Position numbers and translations under genes: made by a program. Of a stretch of 64,000 nt of DNA, positions 40,527 through 54,238 are shown piece after piece. Every line of letters starts with the position of its first letter. Position 1 is the stretch's first letter. The stretch spans positions 50,751,501 through 50,815,500 of the forward strand of contig JANCRA010000001.1 of assembly GCA_024362935.1 (NCBI GenBank), read 5' to 3'. This DNA comes from Setophaga petechia (taxonomy: Eukaryota > Chordata > Aves > Passeriformes > Parulidae). The notes beneath the pieces were generated by a model. The model saw nothing but the letters and a program-made list of their open reading frames with translations, made no database searches and was not told the DNA's origin.

Positions 40527-40795
40527 CGACATTGCCCCATAATGAAAGGTGTTCGGGGAGGGCGCTGCCGGCCCCAGGGATGCTCTCCAGACCGGGAGCA
40601 TCTCCCGGGGGATGCTGCCGGGAGCGCTGGCTTTCGCTGGCCGTGCATCGCCACCTGGTGCCTGGCGGGGAGAGGAGCCCTTGGAGCCCTCTTTGCCACC
40701 TCTGGAAGACGCCAGGGCATCTTCCCCTCCGCTGTGCCCCCTCTGCCCGCCCGGCAGGTGGGAAATGCCGCTAAAATGCCCGGATAACTTTCCAA
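40527..40795. promoter_or_regulatory. Small CpG island-like block, possible distal promoter or first exon
   Basis: By hand count there are 18 CpG dinucleotides in about 270 bases, in clearly GC-rich sequence surrounded by AT-rich, CpG-poor DNA. In vertebrates such blocks often mark promoters. Conserved gene order would place GPRIN3 downstream of SNCA on the same strand, so a non-coding first exon of that gene, or a long non-coding RNA promoter, is possible. A plausible + strand donor (CGGCAG|GTGGGA) lies near 40758. The open frames on both strands follow from GC richness and resemble no known protein. The function is inference only. Confidence 0.45.
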
Positions 40796-42323
40796 GGGGT
40801 GTTACAGGTATTAGCTGTGGCCAAGGAGAGTGATGGTTTTGCACTCAAAACTGTGTTTGCTGTCCTGTCCTCCCAGTTTAAGCATCTTTCCCCCCGTCAG
40901 CTTTGAAGATGGTCTTCTTCACATTCATTCTGTGTCACCAAATCTAATTTTTGCCTTATAATGTAGGAAAAAAGTGGAGCTGGTGATGTGAGAAATATAA
41001 ACATATCTATACATTTAAGCAACTTGGTGAAGCATTGCTTAATGTTGAAAAAAATACTTTATTTTCACATACAGGATCTTTTCTTTTGTATGAAAAGGCA
41101 TAAATTATGTAAGAAATTAAGTGAAATTAAGAAAAATTATGTCATCCTGCTCACGTATCACAGATGATGGCACACTGTGCCAGCAGAAAAGGGGCCCAAG
41201 TGAATTGAGACAATCTGATTGCAAGGTGCTCTGTCTGACAGGGGGAGGTGGCTCATTCTGACTACCCAAAAGACTCAGGATATTTTTTCTTTGTTCAGAA
41301 AAAGACAAGCAAACAATAAAAAACCAGCCCAGTACTTTAGCATATTAAAATAAAGAAATCATTTAAGCTTTGGGATGTCTGAAAGAATCACTAGAACCAG
41401 AAAACATTCCTGAGATTGTGGATAAATAGAAAAGACCTTAAATACAGTAGCTAAATGGTTATTTTTTGCCAAAAGTATCTAATCTTTGGGAATAAAGGAA
41501 AAACTCTTTTTAGGGTAAAGTTACTACCTGTTAGAAGACCAGCTGTGGGTATAAAATATATTTATACATTGATAATTGATTTTATCTACATAAAGAGCAG
41601 TATGAAAGCTCCTGGTGTTGATTGCACTTCAATTTGAGCACAATAATTAGACTAATTAGAAAATTAGCATGGTAAGTCTCATTAACAAGTAGCAACATGT
41701 TTTTAAAATATTGTCATTTTTTCATGTTTTATATTAATATTTCTTGTATTAAGTAAATAACCATTTAAAAAATTTGGTCTGAGCCTCAGAAAACTTCAAA
41801 TATGGTAAAGTTTGCTATAACTACAGATGTTTAGCTGGAAGGATTTTCTGGAGGTGCAACATTAGCAAATCTTTCTTTTAATGTGGCTGAAGGTCCTGCA
41901 AACACCTGCCAGTACGACACTGAGTGCCCACTGCAGAACAACCTTAGAATAATGGTCAATAATGCTTCATACACCCTTCGGGAAATCAGAACAAAGGAAA
42001 CCCATTTGGACTTGCTGTATAGGTACAAGGCTACAAGAGAAGACAGTTGTATTGTGCAGAGCTAAATAAAAGATAGATACCCTTGCAAGAGATTAATTCT
42101 AGACTCAAATGAACTAAGAAACCATCACCTGTAAAGAATATTATTGCTTGAAAGAGAGGTGCATCTGTTCGCTGCCTAGAGGCACAAACAAGTTATATTG
42201 GTGGTCAAAAATCTATTTATATACATGAAAATAATCATAGAGGGAGCAGTGAGGAAAGAGCTTTTCAAGAAATCTACATAGTATTGTAATTTGTACATGT
42301 ACTTCTTAGTTCTGTAAGTCCTG
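40796..42323. other. Intergenic, no feature seen
   Basis: AT-rich unique sequence between the CpG-rich block and the next LTR. No gene or repeat is recognised. Confidence 0.6.
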
Positions 42324-42604
42324 TGTGGAGTGACAGAATGTAAGAAAATAAAGATAGTGCAGAAGGCAGTCTCACCTCTGAGGAGTTGCAGCTGTGCTAA
42401 TCACAAAGATTAGGAACAGGCCTGCCCTTAACAGGCCACAGCTGTGTCCAATAAGAAGATGAGTGCTACAAAAGAGTGGGTTAGCTGGGTGAGGAGAGAG
42501 ATGGAGTTTGTTGGTTACTTTGAGAAGAAGAAGTCAGTGCTGTGAGGAGATGCCAGTGAGAAATCACTGAGAAGGTATGGGAGCTTTGCAATAAGATGAC
42601 AACA
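42324..42604 (+). mobile_element. Solitary LTR, 281 bases, with perfect 6-base target duplication
   Basis: The element begins TGTGGAGTGACAG and ends GATGACAACA. It is flanked by gtcctg at 42318-42323 and gtcctg at 42605-42610. Inside are a CCAAT box (42448-42452) and a TATA-like ctacaaaag (42466-42474), followed near the end by caataag, which sets the + orientation. The middle (cacctctgaggagttgcagc) is familiar from songbird genomes. It is probably a class II ERV solo LTR; the family name is not certain. Confidence 0.85.
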
Positions 42605-45154
42605 GTCCTGCATTATTTCAATGGCAGTTAATGAACTCAATATATAAAAGTAACAAAAAAGCCAAAGTATTTTTCATTCCATAAATTGCAAGTCTTAAAA
42701 TAATCAGAGCATTAAATTTCAAACATGAATAACTAAAAAACAACCTCTACTGAATTAAAAGAGCTTTAACTATTTGCAACTACACTCTCCTCTGTTTCTG
42801 TTTACAATTCTGATATATTCTTTTATAACTAATTGGAGACTGCTTTTTTCCCTTCATACAGAAGAAGACAAGAGAAATGGCTTCTGTGAGATACCTTCAT
42901 GATTAAAGGTGAGTGGGATGAACCCTGTCCATGATGAAGAGTGAATCTGCTAAATGAATGGATGATCACACACTCAGGGAGGCTCCAGGGAGGTGGTGAA
43001 GGTCACCAGCACATCATAGCTTGTCTTGCACTAGAGCACTTTTCTCAGGATCTGTCTCCAGACATTACAGAGGCTTAGTAGTTAAGGAAAAAAAAAAATT
43101 AAAAGTTTCAAAAAAAAAAACCAAAAAACAAAAAAACCCCAAAAATTCCTGCAGGGAGTTTATTCAGCAAGTTAGATTATTTAAACAGCTGAGCTGTTAA
43201 CTAGACTCAAAAAACAATATTGCCTCCTCTTATTTCAGCTTAATCTTGTACGGCTACAAGTAGCTACAGTTAAATTCATTAGACATGTTGTACTGTTGGG
43301 TACCATCTTGTATTTGCATTAAGGCAGAATGCAATTCAGGTCCCTAAAATGTAAGCATCATCTAGTCTGAAGCACCTATTGGAGTCCCCCTGTAACCAGT
43401 GTCCCTTCCACTCCTTGGTTTCACTGGTGCTGGAGCTGGGACTGCAGCACCCATGCACACAGACATCCCATCCCCTCCAGGAGGAGATCAGGTGATTGCA
43501 CACAGAAGGGCACTTTCTGCTCTTAACAGCACCCACAGTCTCATTTTCAGGTAGTTTTGGCTGCTCAATTGCCCAGTCATCATGAGCCTAACAAAGAGGC
43601 AGGGTACTTGTGCTCCCTGGGCAGAGCCAGATGTGCTCTCCTGCACCACTTGCTGTTCTCTATTTTGCTTTCTCAGTTGTTTTCATTTCACAGCTTTACT
43701 TCAGGTGTAATTGGGTTTTGCTATCTTACTGCTGGAACACCAAGGAATGGAAAAGACATAGCAAAACCAGAATGAAATAGCTGTTCAGGAATGAGACTAC
43801 AAAGTTCCTTTCATTTTTCTTTTTTTCTGTTCTCCCCTAAAAGGAGTTCCTACCAGGTAAAATTTCAAGAATAAAACCAGTAGCCTGCACAAAAAGTTAA
43901 GGCTACTCTGTGAAAATACATGCATGTTAGAAAATCTCATTTTAATGTGTAGGGAAACTGTCATTTGAGCTGTTCACAGACCCATGACTCTGGCTGTTTT
44001 GCTCTTGGCAGATCACTTAGTCATGGTAGTTTTCTTTTGGAAAGACAAGAGGTACATAATTGCATGGTTGTGTCATGGTGTGGTACAGGTCTTGGAACAG
44101 GGCCTGCAACCCTCACCTGGAGGAACAGCATTGCTGCTGGTGGAATATCTGGCTTTTAAAAGCCTATGCAGATTACTGCAACTAGGAAGGCTGTAGTTTC
44201 TGTGGCCTCAACACTGCCTCATCTTTGGGCTAGCATAAATATTTGTGCAGTCAGGTGACAGGTGGGACTCTGGGAGCTGCAAAATAGCCTTCCCAAAACC
44301 AAATGAAAAGATTTCTTTTTCAGTCTTCCCAGTACTGCAGAATATTCTCAGAAAAGCTTGTGTGGAAGGAAGCAGTGTGGAAACAAACAACTGGGGAGAG
44401 GGGCAGGATTGCCTCTTTTGGTGGCTGTGCTTGCTTCAGTAGGCTGTATGTGTCATCTGAAGTACAGCCAAAGGCTACTCATCTGAAAATGGTTTTGAGT
44501 CACTGCACAGCCCAGCTTGATTCCCTCTCCTTTGGAAAACACGACTCACGCTATCAGTGCTGTTAAGGAATCTAAAATTTGCAATTTCCCCTTTCTAGAT
44601 CCTTACTTTGGGGGGTAACCTTGAGCAAATCTGGGGAGAAAACAACCAGCCTGGGTGACATGCCATCATTGTTGGTTGTGTTAAAGTCTTTGTCAGCACA
44701 CAAAGAAACAGGATCCTGGGGAGGCTTGGCTATGCTTGTCAGTGCCATTGAAATGGGAGCAGGTTTGTACACACCATGATTTGCTTTTTGCAGCTGCCTC
44801 TTAAGGCCATGAAATCTGAACTCGTTTCTCTTGCTGTAATGTTTAGGACAGGGTTAGATGGACATTTCTTCATTGAAAGGAAGGAACTGACACATAGACA
44901 TTGGTCTGCTCTGATGTCAAGGACTTCATTAAATACTTGCAGGAAAGCTGTGACATTAACTCTGTCATTAACACAGAGGTACTGTAAATATGAATGGATT
45001 GATGTCTATCCACCACAAAAAAAAAGAAAAGTCACATGTACTGGTGGGATAAAAGCTTATATCTTCCTTTAGATAAGCAGGCAATTTTTCTTGCTAGACT
45101 ATAGAAGTACATGTTTACAGACAGCTCTTTAAAGTGTCACTTTTAAAGGGTGCT
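42605..45154. other. Intergenic, A-rich patch only
   Basis: No gene is recognised. An A-rich simple-sequence patch with C interruptions lies at 43088-43145. Open frames here are short and unrecognised. Confidence 0.6.
43088..43145. repeat. A-rich simple sequence
   Basis: Runs of A are broken by tt, gtttc, cc and cccc. It looks like a decayed poly-A or low-complexity tract with no element clearly attached. Confidence 0.85.
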
Positions 45155-45534
45155 TGTTACGGTGCAGGGAAAACTTGGGACCCTCAATATGAGAATCTGC
45201 AAGCTTCGTTTATTGATCAGACCTTTATGCACAATAAGTAATAAGCTCATGCATATTCTGTAAACTAAACAGTCTACTGGTTACACTATAATATCAGTTC
45301 TTCTTCATACCTTAGATGTTACATCTACTTTTTCTCATGTCTCTTTCAATTACAGCGTCTTTGTTATCAGAATACAGCTTATGCTTCAAGGCCACCATGT
45401 CCTTGCAGGTGTATGGACTTAGATTAGCCACGGTCTTGTACTTTTCCAATTCTTAGTTAACTATTCTTCCAACAGGTGCTCGCCACCTCATTCTGTCCGA
45501 CCCGAGAGATTACCAGTATGGAAGGAAAGGCATA
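45155..45534 (-). mobile_element. Solitary LTR on the minus strand, 5-base duplication, one terminus damaged
   Basis: The + strand begins tgttacggtgcagggaaaac, the complement of an LTR end ...CACCGTAACA. A minus-strand polyadenylation signal (TTTATT on +) lies at 45209-45214, the right place for an LTR. The pentamer gtgct flanks it at 45150-45154 and 45535-45539. The right terminus reads ggcata instead of the usual ...CA, consistent with a C-to-T change. No internal sequence is seen. A 5-base duplication fits class III (ERVL-like) elements, but this is tentative. Confidence 0.72.
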
Positions 45535-48500
45535 GTGCTAGGAAGGTTTTACTGTATGACATTGTGACCAGAGCAAAGGTTTCTGCTGATGATAGTCCCT
45601 GTTACTTTCTAATAAGTATCAGCAATGAGCCAAGCAAGAAATGGCTGGCATTAACTGTAGGCAGTCTAACCTGGTGGTCAGCAATATTCAGCAGATCACT
45701 GCAGGAAGACTTACAGGGGTGTGGAGGGTGTGAAACAGCTGCCTGACACGCAGCACACTGCAATGGCAGCACCTGGCAAAGGCACTGCAGTATGAGCACT
45801 GACAAGGTCCCAGACAGGCTGTAGACATTTGTAATGAATTAGTCTGGGATGAAGAGATAAAGACGACCTTGTAAAATCACTTCAGAAGTCAGAGCAAACC
45901 ATTCAAAGGGAAGCAGTATCTGCAAGGAGTGTAATCTTAGCAGGAAAAAAAAAAGAAATCAAGGTCGTTCAAACTTTACAGCAAAGATTTTCTTGTTTCA
46001 AGAAAGGCAGCAACATACTTTGTGTGTGAAGCATGTCAGAAAGGCTTTGACAAAAAGTGTTAAAGGAAAAGGCTGTTTACCTTGAGCCAGTGAATAGGGA
46101 CAGGACAGGAGGTCAGCATTCATTAGCTCCATTTGTGAAGGGTAAAGTATGATCAGAAGTGACAGAGTTAGACAATTTATCATCACCCACCTATTAAGAA
46201 CAGTGGCAACTCCTGTGCAAGTTGGTGGGCATTGTGGCCGATGGAAAATAAAGCACACACAAATACAGTGAGACAATGGGCAGAACTACGTGTACCCACA
46301 TAAAACCAAGTTTGAGCTGTATCCTCAGCTACCAACTAACCAAGACTGATATTTAATATTCTAGTCCAATAGTGATGATTTCCCTGTTACCTTGAGAGTT
46401 TATGGTTTAATTGTCTGAATACAAAAAAGCATGCAAATCTAAAGATAAGGCATGATTTGGCCTCAGGGCTTCTCCCCAAACATGTGTTCTCAGTAAAAAG
46501 CAAAAATTCAAACTATGTTTATGTTTCAGAGCCTGATTTGACACTTGATTCTTCCAGCATATTTCAGCCATCAACCAAAATATATATGGCCTTCAGTTGT
46601 CTTCAAAACAACCTGTTCAGGAGCTTTACAGATTTCCAAAGGTAATAGAACTTTAATGAAAAATTACATACATATTCAGCTGCTGCCAGATAAAGTGGTT
46701 GATGCTGAAGAGAGAAACTCACTCTTTCTTCTGAGGGAGGGTTTATTTTCATAGTTGGGAACTTTCCAAGAGCTTTTTACTTCACACACAGGTGTGACAT
46801 GTAAAAAGCCAGAAGAGTGCTGGGCTGGTGGATGTGAAACAAAAAAGAAACATCCATCAGATGAGTTCAGGTGTAGCTCTGAACTCATACCCTGCTTCAT
46901 GCTGGGTCAGTCACCATTAAGTACCACATGAGCTGCCTCATGCATGTTCAGTCAAGCCCTACTTGATAGTTTTGGGGTGTTCTTGCTTTAATTTGAAGTT
47001 CATTGGAAATATTTTGGAAAAGGTGCTTTTGTTTGTTTGTGTATGCAGAGAAATCCAGCCCTGCAAGAGTCACCCTGGTGCAGAGCTGTGTCTGACAGCC
47101 AGGCTGCAGAGCAGCACCAGAATGCTTCCCTTGAGAGGAGCACAGGGCAAGACAAAGTTGTTCATTCAGTACAAAAAGAACCAGAGCAGGCTAAGCTGGG
47201 GAAACTAGAAAATGTGAAATTATGTAAAATTAGGTGTGTTAATTAAGAGCTAATTACCTTCTGTAAGCAACTGACTCACAGATGTTCTGAGCCTCACAAA
47301 AAGAGACAGGAATTTGTGAGGTAACAGCAGCATTACAAAACCTCTGTTACTGTTTGTTGCATTTTAGTGTAATTCATGCATTTTATTTTTGAAAAGCAGA
47401 CCTAGGGAGAACAAAGTGCTGCTACACCAGAGAGTTACCAGCAGTTTCACTTTGTGACTGAGGTGGCTGGTGCATGTGGCCAGTTCTAGGCTGCACAGAG
47501 TGTGGAGGCTTTTATTTGTCTTTTCTGTTTGAGTACATGAATTTTCATGTAGAATCATAGGAAATTTCAGCACAGGAAAAGGAACTGGGCAGCTGGTAAT
47601 GTGAGCTAATAGATCTGGAGAGGACCTCCAGTAATTTGGTGTTAAAACTCTCCAGGATGACCCTTTTACTATAGCAGTAATAAACACTGTTTTAATACCA
47701 CTCTGGTGAATTATCCTCATGTTCCTGTTGGAAGACTATTCTGGAAGCTCAGACTCGGCACTGAACCCTCAAAACATCCAAATGAAATTAATTTATAACT
47801 GGTTGGTGCCTGATTTGTTGCCAGTACAGTCCAGTAGTTTAAACAGCACTCTCCATTTGTAGCAGCTACCATTCTGCAATTTTCCTGAGGAGAAATCCCA
47901 CCCTTTTCTAGGTTTCATTTTGCTAGCTACATAAGCTATGCTCTTTCGATTTTTTTTTTGCTCATAGGCTGCTTGCAGGCATGTAAAACTTCAAGCAAAA
48001 ATACAGTGAAAACACTGAGAAAGAAAATGTCTATGCAGTGAGAGAGGAGTGGAAGGGAAGTAAGAACAGAAGAGAAAAGGAAACACAAATGTCTGGACAG
48101 AGTAGTATGACACAATGTGCAGCTGATACATTTGGCTAAACCTTCTAACCTGATTGCTTTGTGACCTGTTAAAAAAAATAAAAGGAAAAGGAAGAAATTT
48201 GTTGATATATAAATTATTCTTCATAAAATTAGTAGATACAGAATTGTAAAGAATTGTTTCTTTTCATCTTTGAAGGAGTGATCTGCTTCTTCTGTGCTAT
48301 TTTGAGAAAAGCGAATTTCCAAATACTTGCTCAGAAGACTGCAGTGAAACAAAAAGGTATGGGTATAACTAGAAATAGTTGCTGTTTCTTTGTAGAAAAC
48401 TATTGTCCTGTGCTTCACCATCATTCCTGTACTTACCTGCCAGCCAGTCGTGCTGATGACAAACTTGTGATAGCAGACCCTGCTGGAGCTGATGGCATCT

Positions 48501-50549
48501 TTTCTGATGTGATACCGGATTCATTTTTCATCCATAGAAAACCAGAAGTGCTTTCTTGATTGCTTTCCATTGTTCAGAAGCAGGAAACAAAACAGCAAGC
48601 TGATTTAGTACCAGTGCTTGTTGCCCTCTCCATGTTTGTACCACGGCCAGACTACTCCACAGCAGGTCCCTCGAGCTGGTTTTGAAGCTGTGATTTGGTG
48701 TAAGTGCATGAACTCGTGCATTTGGGCTACCAGGTCTGACAGTGACAAGTGGCAAAACTCTGCATGGCTCAAATTAAAAGCAGACAGACTGGGGTATGGA
48801 CTCAGAGCCTCCTTGGTTTTCTGCATATCATGCTTCCAAAATTTCTGATATTGTCCTGTACTCAAGCTGTGCCCTCTCATCATGTGTTGTACTTGGATCA
48901 ACGGGAACAAGTAACCTGGGGTTTTTTTTCATAGCTTGAAAACCGGAAGAAAATGCAGGAAAACTTGGGCAGTTTCTTTCTTTTCTTTTTTTTTAATGTG
49001 TTTTGATTAAGCAATAAAGGTTATAGAGGTCCTTCTAACCTTAAAATAAATGTCTGGGGAAAAATACATTAAAAAGAAATAAGAGGAGTCTTTAAATCAT
49101 TTTTGAACAGACATGAGAACTACCTAAAATACTTGCACAAATGCAAAAAAAAAAGTCCATATTTGGAAGTAAATAGATCATGTAAATAGATCCATTTCAC
49201 TCAGAGACTTCTGTGTAAATTTCTGTTTTTTACAAAGAAGTTAACTACCTCTTAAGCAAATTACATTTCCAGGCAGAAGGTGTGTCACAAATGTAAAACT
49301 AACCAAGTGAAATTTGCATTTTGAACAGGTAACATAAAAGAAAAATTGCATTTCAATGGCTTATTCAACCTTTGTCAGATCTTCTGTAGCTCTTTTGACA
49401 GCATCAATGTAATACCGTTATTTTCTGTAAATGTGCTATATTCCTCTGCAGTTATTACAAAGAGTTCACAAGAGAGCAACAAAATTATCTGAATATGCCT
49501 TTTGCAGACAGTGTTTTATTCTACCATGAAGCTGCTCTAGATGGAAAAGTGTGAATTTTGCTCACAGTGCAAATTGAGCTTCTGTGATTTACCACAAAAC
49601 TCAGTAACTGCTTTTGTTTGACCTATACTTAAATGCATGTCAAGGACAGCAAAGAAAGCCATTCCAACCTTTCTGCTTTGAGGAACAATACAAAATCCTT
49701 GACCGTTCCTATATGGGGAGAGGATTTTTAACCTGAACTCTTGGTTGAAGGAAATTGGTCATTTATAAAAACCAGGCTGATGACAGTAAGAATGTCACAC
49801 TAATCTGGCATTTACCTTTTATTTCAATTGCATTTGTCTGCTTTTTCTCTTTACAGAATTTATAAATGTATGATCTTTATAAAATTTAATAATAATAATA
49901 ATATTCTGATTGCTATTTATTTTAGTAAAAAAGGATAATAAAGCTTGCACTAGGGGGATATTAAAAAGGATATTAGGAGATTATAGACTAATGATAAAGT
50001 AAAAGTTGCTGCTGCTGAGGCAGATATTAGCCATGCAAAGGAAATTGGAAGAGTCTCACAGAGGAAAAAAAAGAAAGGGGACAGTGGTGTAAAGAGATGG
50101 ATTAAATTTAGCACAGCTGGCATCAGTTTTCAATGAAGATTGCAGCAGAGGCTTCTCTGACCTATAAAAATAAATAGTTGAGCATTGAACTGGGTAATAA
50201 AGATTCTCCAGGTTAATAAAGAAGGAAATAGGGAATTCTCCATCCCAGAGCTCTGGCTCAAGGCGTCAAAGATTTATTTTTTTATTTTAAATGAACACCG
50301 AATCAAAATGCCATAAATATCATGACCATCAAAAAGCAAATTAATGTCATTTTTAAGTAGAAACATTAAAAAACAAATTGCATAAACATTGCATCCTGTC
50401 ATCTGACCTCAGAATGCACAGAATTCTGAAACCTGACAGAGAAAAATAAAAGCCTTGAGCAGTGGTGTATGGCAGATTGAAGCAAGATACATGTTTTTTT
50501 AAAGAGGTGAGAAAGTAGAGCAGTGTTCATCTAACTTACACTTAGAGCA
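45535..50549. other. Intergenic, no feature seen
   Basis: AT-rich unique sequence, including an AAT repeat near 49887-49905. No gene, clear CR1 copy or LTR is recognised. The open frame at 47364-47720 (118 codons, minus) is unrecognised. Confidence 0.6.
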
Positions 50550-50963
50550 TGTGGTATTTGCCGGGGTCCCCAGGACATGGTGAGAGATGAGTGAATCTGA
50601 CTCCATGTACTTAGAAGGCTAATTTATTATTTTATGATATTATATTATATAAAAGAATGCTATACTAAAACTCTATTAAAGAATAGAGAAAGGATACATC
50701 AGAAAGCTACAAAGAATGATAATGAAAAACTTGTGACTGACTCCTCAGTCTGACACAGCTGATGGTGGTTGGTCATTAAATACAAACAATTCATATGAAA
50801 CCAATCAAACATTCACCTGTTGGTAAACATTCTCCAGCCACATTCCAAAGCAGCAAAACAGGGAGAAGCAAATGAGACAATTTTGTTTTTTTCTCTGAGG
50901 CTCTCATCTTCCCAGGAGAAGAAATCCTGGTGTAGGGATTTTTCAGAAAATGTGACAGTGACA
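50550..50963 (-). mobile_element. Solitary class II-type LTR, minus strand, perfect 6-base target duplication
   Basis: The 414-base element begins TGTGGTATTTG and ends CAGTGACA on the + strand. It is flanked by agagca at 50544-50549 and 50964-50969. The minus-strand polyadenylation signal appears as TTTATT at 50623-50628, with the complement of CATGGAGTCA just beside it. It aligns end to end by eye with the copy at 61949-62352, so both belong to one family. No internal retroviral region is present. Confidence 0.93.
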
Positions 50964-53900
50964 AGAGCACAGTATTTGATTTCTACTACCGAAAAAAAAA
51001 ATTACTATTTAAACAGAAGGAGACAAGATGTAACCAAAAAAAAAAAAAAAAAAAAAGAAAAAACCCCAATAATAAAAAAAAAAACCCACAACAAAGGCAG
51101 ATAAACTGCTCAAAGGACACCGGGCAGTGTGCAGTCAGGAGACAGCCTGACTGGGGAGGTAAAAAGGAAAAAAGGAGCAGGTTTGAGGATGATGTATGTG
51201 GACCTTTATGATTGTTCCAATGAGCTGCTATCCATAACCTAACAATTATTGCTAAGCATTTGGTGTTGCATGGCATGGACTGTGTTTGTGTATTCCAGGT
51301 GCTCAGCACCCAGAGATGCTCCCATAGCACGTGGCACATGTGGCTTCTGTGGTGGCAGTGCCATGACTGGCCACATGCAGGGAAGCCACACAGCTCAGTA
51401 GGATGTGCTGGTTGATTCCAGAGCCATCTCTAAGCTCAGAGCTACTTTTTGAGCTCCATGGAGAAGCTGAGGAATGTGAACAGCCTCTGTCTTAAGACAG
51501 GTAAGATAAAGGTGACTCTGAAAGAAAACAGGCCAGCACTGTCACCAGAATGTGGAGTTAGATTGCAGGGTCCACACTCAGCATTTGAAGAAGCCTTTGT
51601 CTGTGCTGCTCAGTTATTAGCATCTTTGTGTGACTGGTGTCCCTTAGCAAAATGAGGCAAGCATCTCCCCAGATGTTGTCCCTTTTCCACACATTACAGC
51701 AAAGCATGAGATTTTCACTAATCACTTCACCTGGCTGAACCAGATGTTTCCAGTGAATGGCAAATAGACAGAACATAACAAAGAAAGGATTCTGTAAAGC
51801 TATTAGCGCTGAGCTTGAATTTTAAGAAATGTAAAAACTAGGAAAGGTGGACTATTAATTCCATCTAAATGACTGGCCTGATTTCTGTTCTAAAAATCTA
51901 TTTTAACTCCATGTAATCACAATATTGCATTGATTAGCTCACTGAAATCTAATCTTATTAGTGGTTCAAAAAGTTGCATTTAATCTACCTGATTATGCTA
52001 GTGCATCTCTGAGTAGTAGTTAGTTCTCTATTGCTGTGGCTCCTAATGAACTGACTGCATTAAAATTCACCAAATAAAAGTTACTACCTAGCTTATTCTT
52101 ATTTGTTCTAGTGCTCTGCATACATTAGTTTGTCCTTTAGTTGAAGTCTTATGTAAACTTTCTACTGCTAAAAAGCCAACAAAGTCCTTGCAGCATATGC
52201 TTCCTGTATGTCTGCATGTATTTGCAGTCTTCATAATTAACAACAAATAAACAAACAGGTTTTCTTCCCATGGATACCAGTGTAGTTTGTTTCTGCACTC
52301 ACTCTGTTGATGGAGAGTGCCTGACTTAGTCAGTGGCTTCACAGATCTATTTGCAGGAAGAAATTACAGCTGTAAGACAGGCTTTGCAGTGATTTCACTT
52401 TCTTTCAATGCTTATTTCTTATATTAATCCCTATTAAGACAAGTAATTGTTTACAGAGAGCAGCTTTAATAGCTGTGCTAAGTTTTTTCACTCGGCCTTT
52501 GCTTGTGTATTGAAAGCCACTCAACTGTGAAAGATTTCATTTCCATCTGGAGACTTGTGCCGAGAGGAAAGGAAGGTCATCCCTTGCAAATGGACAACAA
52601 AAGCACTTCAGGCAGCAATTGCTACAAAGTTTGCTACAAGCGTTAAAAGCCAGGACAGTGGTGCTGTGGCTGGTTAGGAAAAAGAAAATCTGGAACAAAA
52701 AACAATTTTAGCCTGGTTATAAGGAGGTTGCAAGAGAAGCCACTGTAAATACACCTGGACTGAATTGAGCCATGCTGTCTTCAAAGAAACAAGCTATATC
52801 TGGGAAGAATAAAAAAAGTGTAAGTATTTGGTACAGCCTTTTGAAAGTGCATTATCTGAACAGTGACATCTTTTTGCCATCCCTCTCTCAGTGCCTAACA
52901 CCACCGAAAGCTGGGAGAGTGCAATGTATCCATCTTCCTGCTGCCCTCCTCACTACTGGTCTAATGTGCTTTCCTGGAAAGGATGCACTTGCCCCTACCC
53001 TGTCCAGATGAGGCTCAGCCTTGCAGGTCTCTGTGAGGGGGAAGAGTTTTGTGAATCTAGAGCTGTGCGGTGATGCTTGCACACATTTTCCAGATGTTTA
53101 TTGCCTGTGTGTTTAAGGCTGCATTTGCTGTGACAGCTCCTGAAGCTGTTCTAGGTACATCTGAGAGGATGAAGAGTTAAACATTTAAACGGCAGTTTGC
53201 ACTCCATGAAAATGGGCGAAGGGAAAGGACTTGGGGAATGGGCTGGTTTCCAACCTCCATGTCCACCTCCACCTACCAGTGTGAGATGGCCTGAACTGCC
53301 CAGCACTTCCTCACATCTCAGGGGAATCTTGATTATGAAACACTGCCAGAGTGATGCTTGGTGCACCCTCTGCTCACTTGCTAAGATGAAGCATCTGTTA
53401 GCAGCACTAGAACTGCCCAAATGCTGTGAGTCAACATACACCTACATTTGGCACCACCAGGATGTGCTCCTATGCACAGTGGTTGTGTGGCGTTAATGTG
53501 CATTTCCAGCGCTCAGACTTTTTTTCCATCCATCAAATTGACCATGACCAAGAAGGCAAAACTCATTACAGCTGTTGTTAAGGTGGTATAAACCTAGAAC
53601 TGGAACTAAAGGATGTAAAATTGCTTGAATTTATACTTGTAATTATTTTGTAGGTAAAACAGATGCCTCACACTAAAGGGTGAATAACAATTTCATAATA
53701 TCTGTGTGAGCCAGGCTAATTTTGTTTCCAGCTTATGATGGGAATAAGCAGCCAAGCCCTGCTTCCATCTCTGGGCCATCCTGTATAGACACTCAGTGAA
53801 AATACATTGAAAATGCTATCTCCTTCCCCCTGAGTGAGGAGGCTGTTAGATCAAGTGCAGTATTATGATATTAGCCATAAGCTGCCTCTAAGGTCATGGT

Positions 53901-54061
53901 TTCTTGACAACCTTACTAAACCAGAGGTTCTCTGTGCCTTAGGAGCTGCTTCAGATATAAGCAGCCAGCCCAGAGGCTGGAAGAAGGAGCTTCTGCTGTG
54001 CTATCTACAGAGAAACAGCAAGTGGACACAACAATAGCAGTAATAATCTCATTGAACAGCA
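50964..54061. other. Intergenic, A-rich patch only
   Basis: The duplicated target site is followed by A-rich patches (50991-51000 and 51036-51084). The remaining 3 kb has no recognisable gene, RNA or element. Confidence 0.6.
51036..51084. repeat. A-rich simple sequence
   Basis: A run of 21 A is followed by shorter A runs separated by g, cccc and t. It lies about 70 bases beyond the LTR at 50550-50963 and is not part of it. Confidence 0.85.
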
Positions 54062-54238
54062 AATCACAGAGTGGCTGAGGCTGGAAGGGACACATGGAGG
54101 TCATCTGATCCAATCCTTCCTGCTAAGCAGGCTGCCTGGGATCACATCCAGATGGCTTTTGAGAATCTTCAGTGATGGAGACTCCACAACCCCTCTGGGA
54201 AAACTGCCCATGCTCAGTTACTGTCATACTAAAAAAGC
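54062..54238 (-). mobile_element. CR1 LINE 3' fragment, antisense
   Basis: The + strand carries reverse-complement CR1 phrases: aatcacagagtggctgaggc tggaaggg, aggtcatctgatccaatcc and gatggagactccacaacccc tctggg. It is diverged, with both ends approximate. Confidence 0.9.

Noticed and set aside
40416..40844. 142-codon minus-strand frame and several + strand frames in the GC-rich block
   Set aside because: GC-rich DNA has few stop codons, so long frames on both strands are expected. None resembles a known protein, including GPRIN3.
47546..47650. Possible CR1 fragment starting 'tagaatcatagg'
   Set aside because: Only the first few bases resemble a CR1 terminus; the following sequence does not follow the CR1 order.
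49887..49905. AAT repeat
   Set aside because: Too short (about six units) to be more than ordinary simple sequence.
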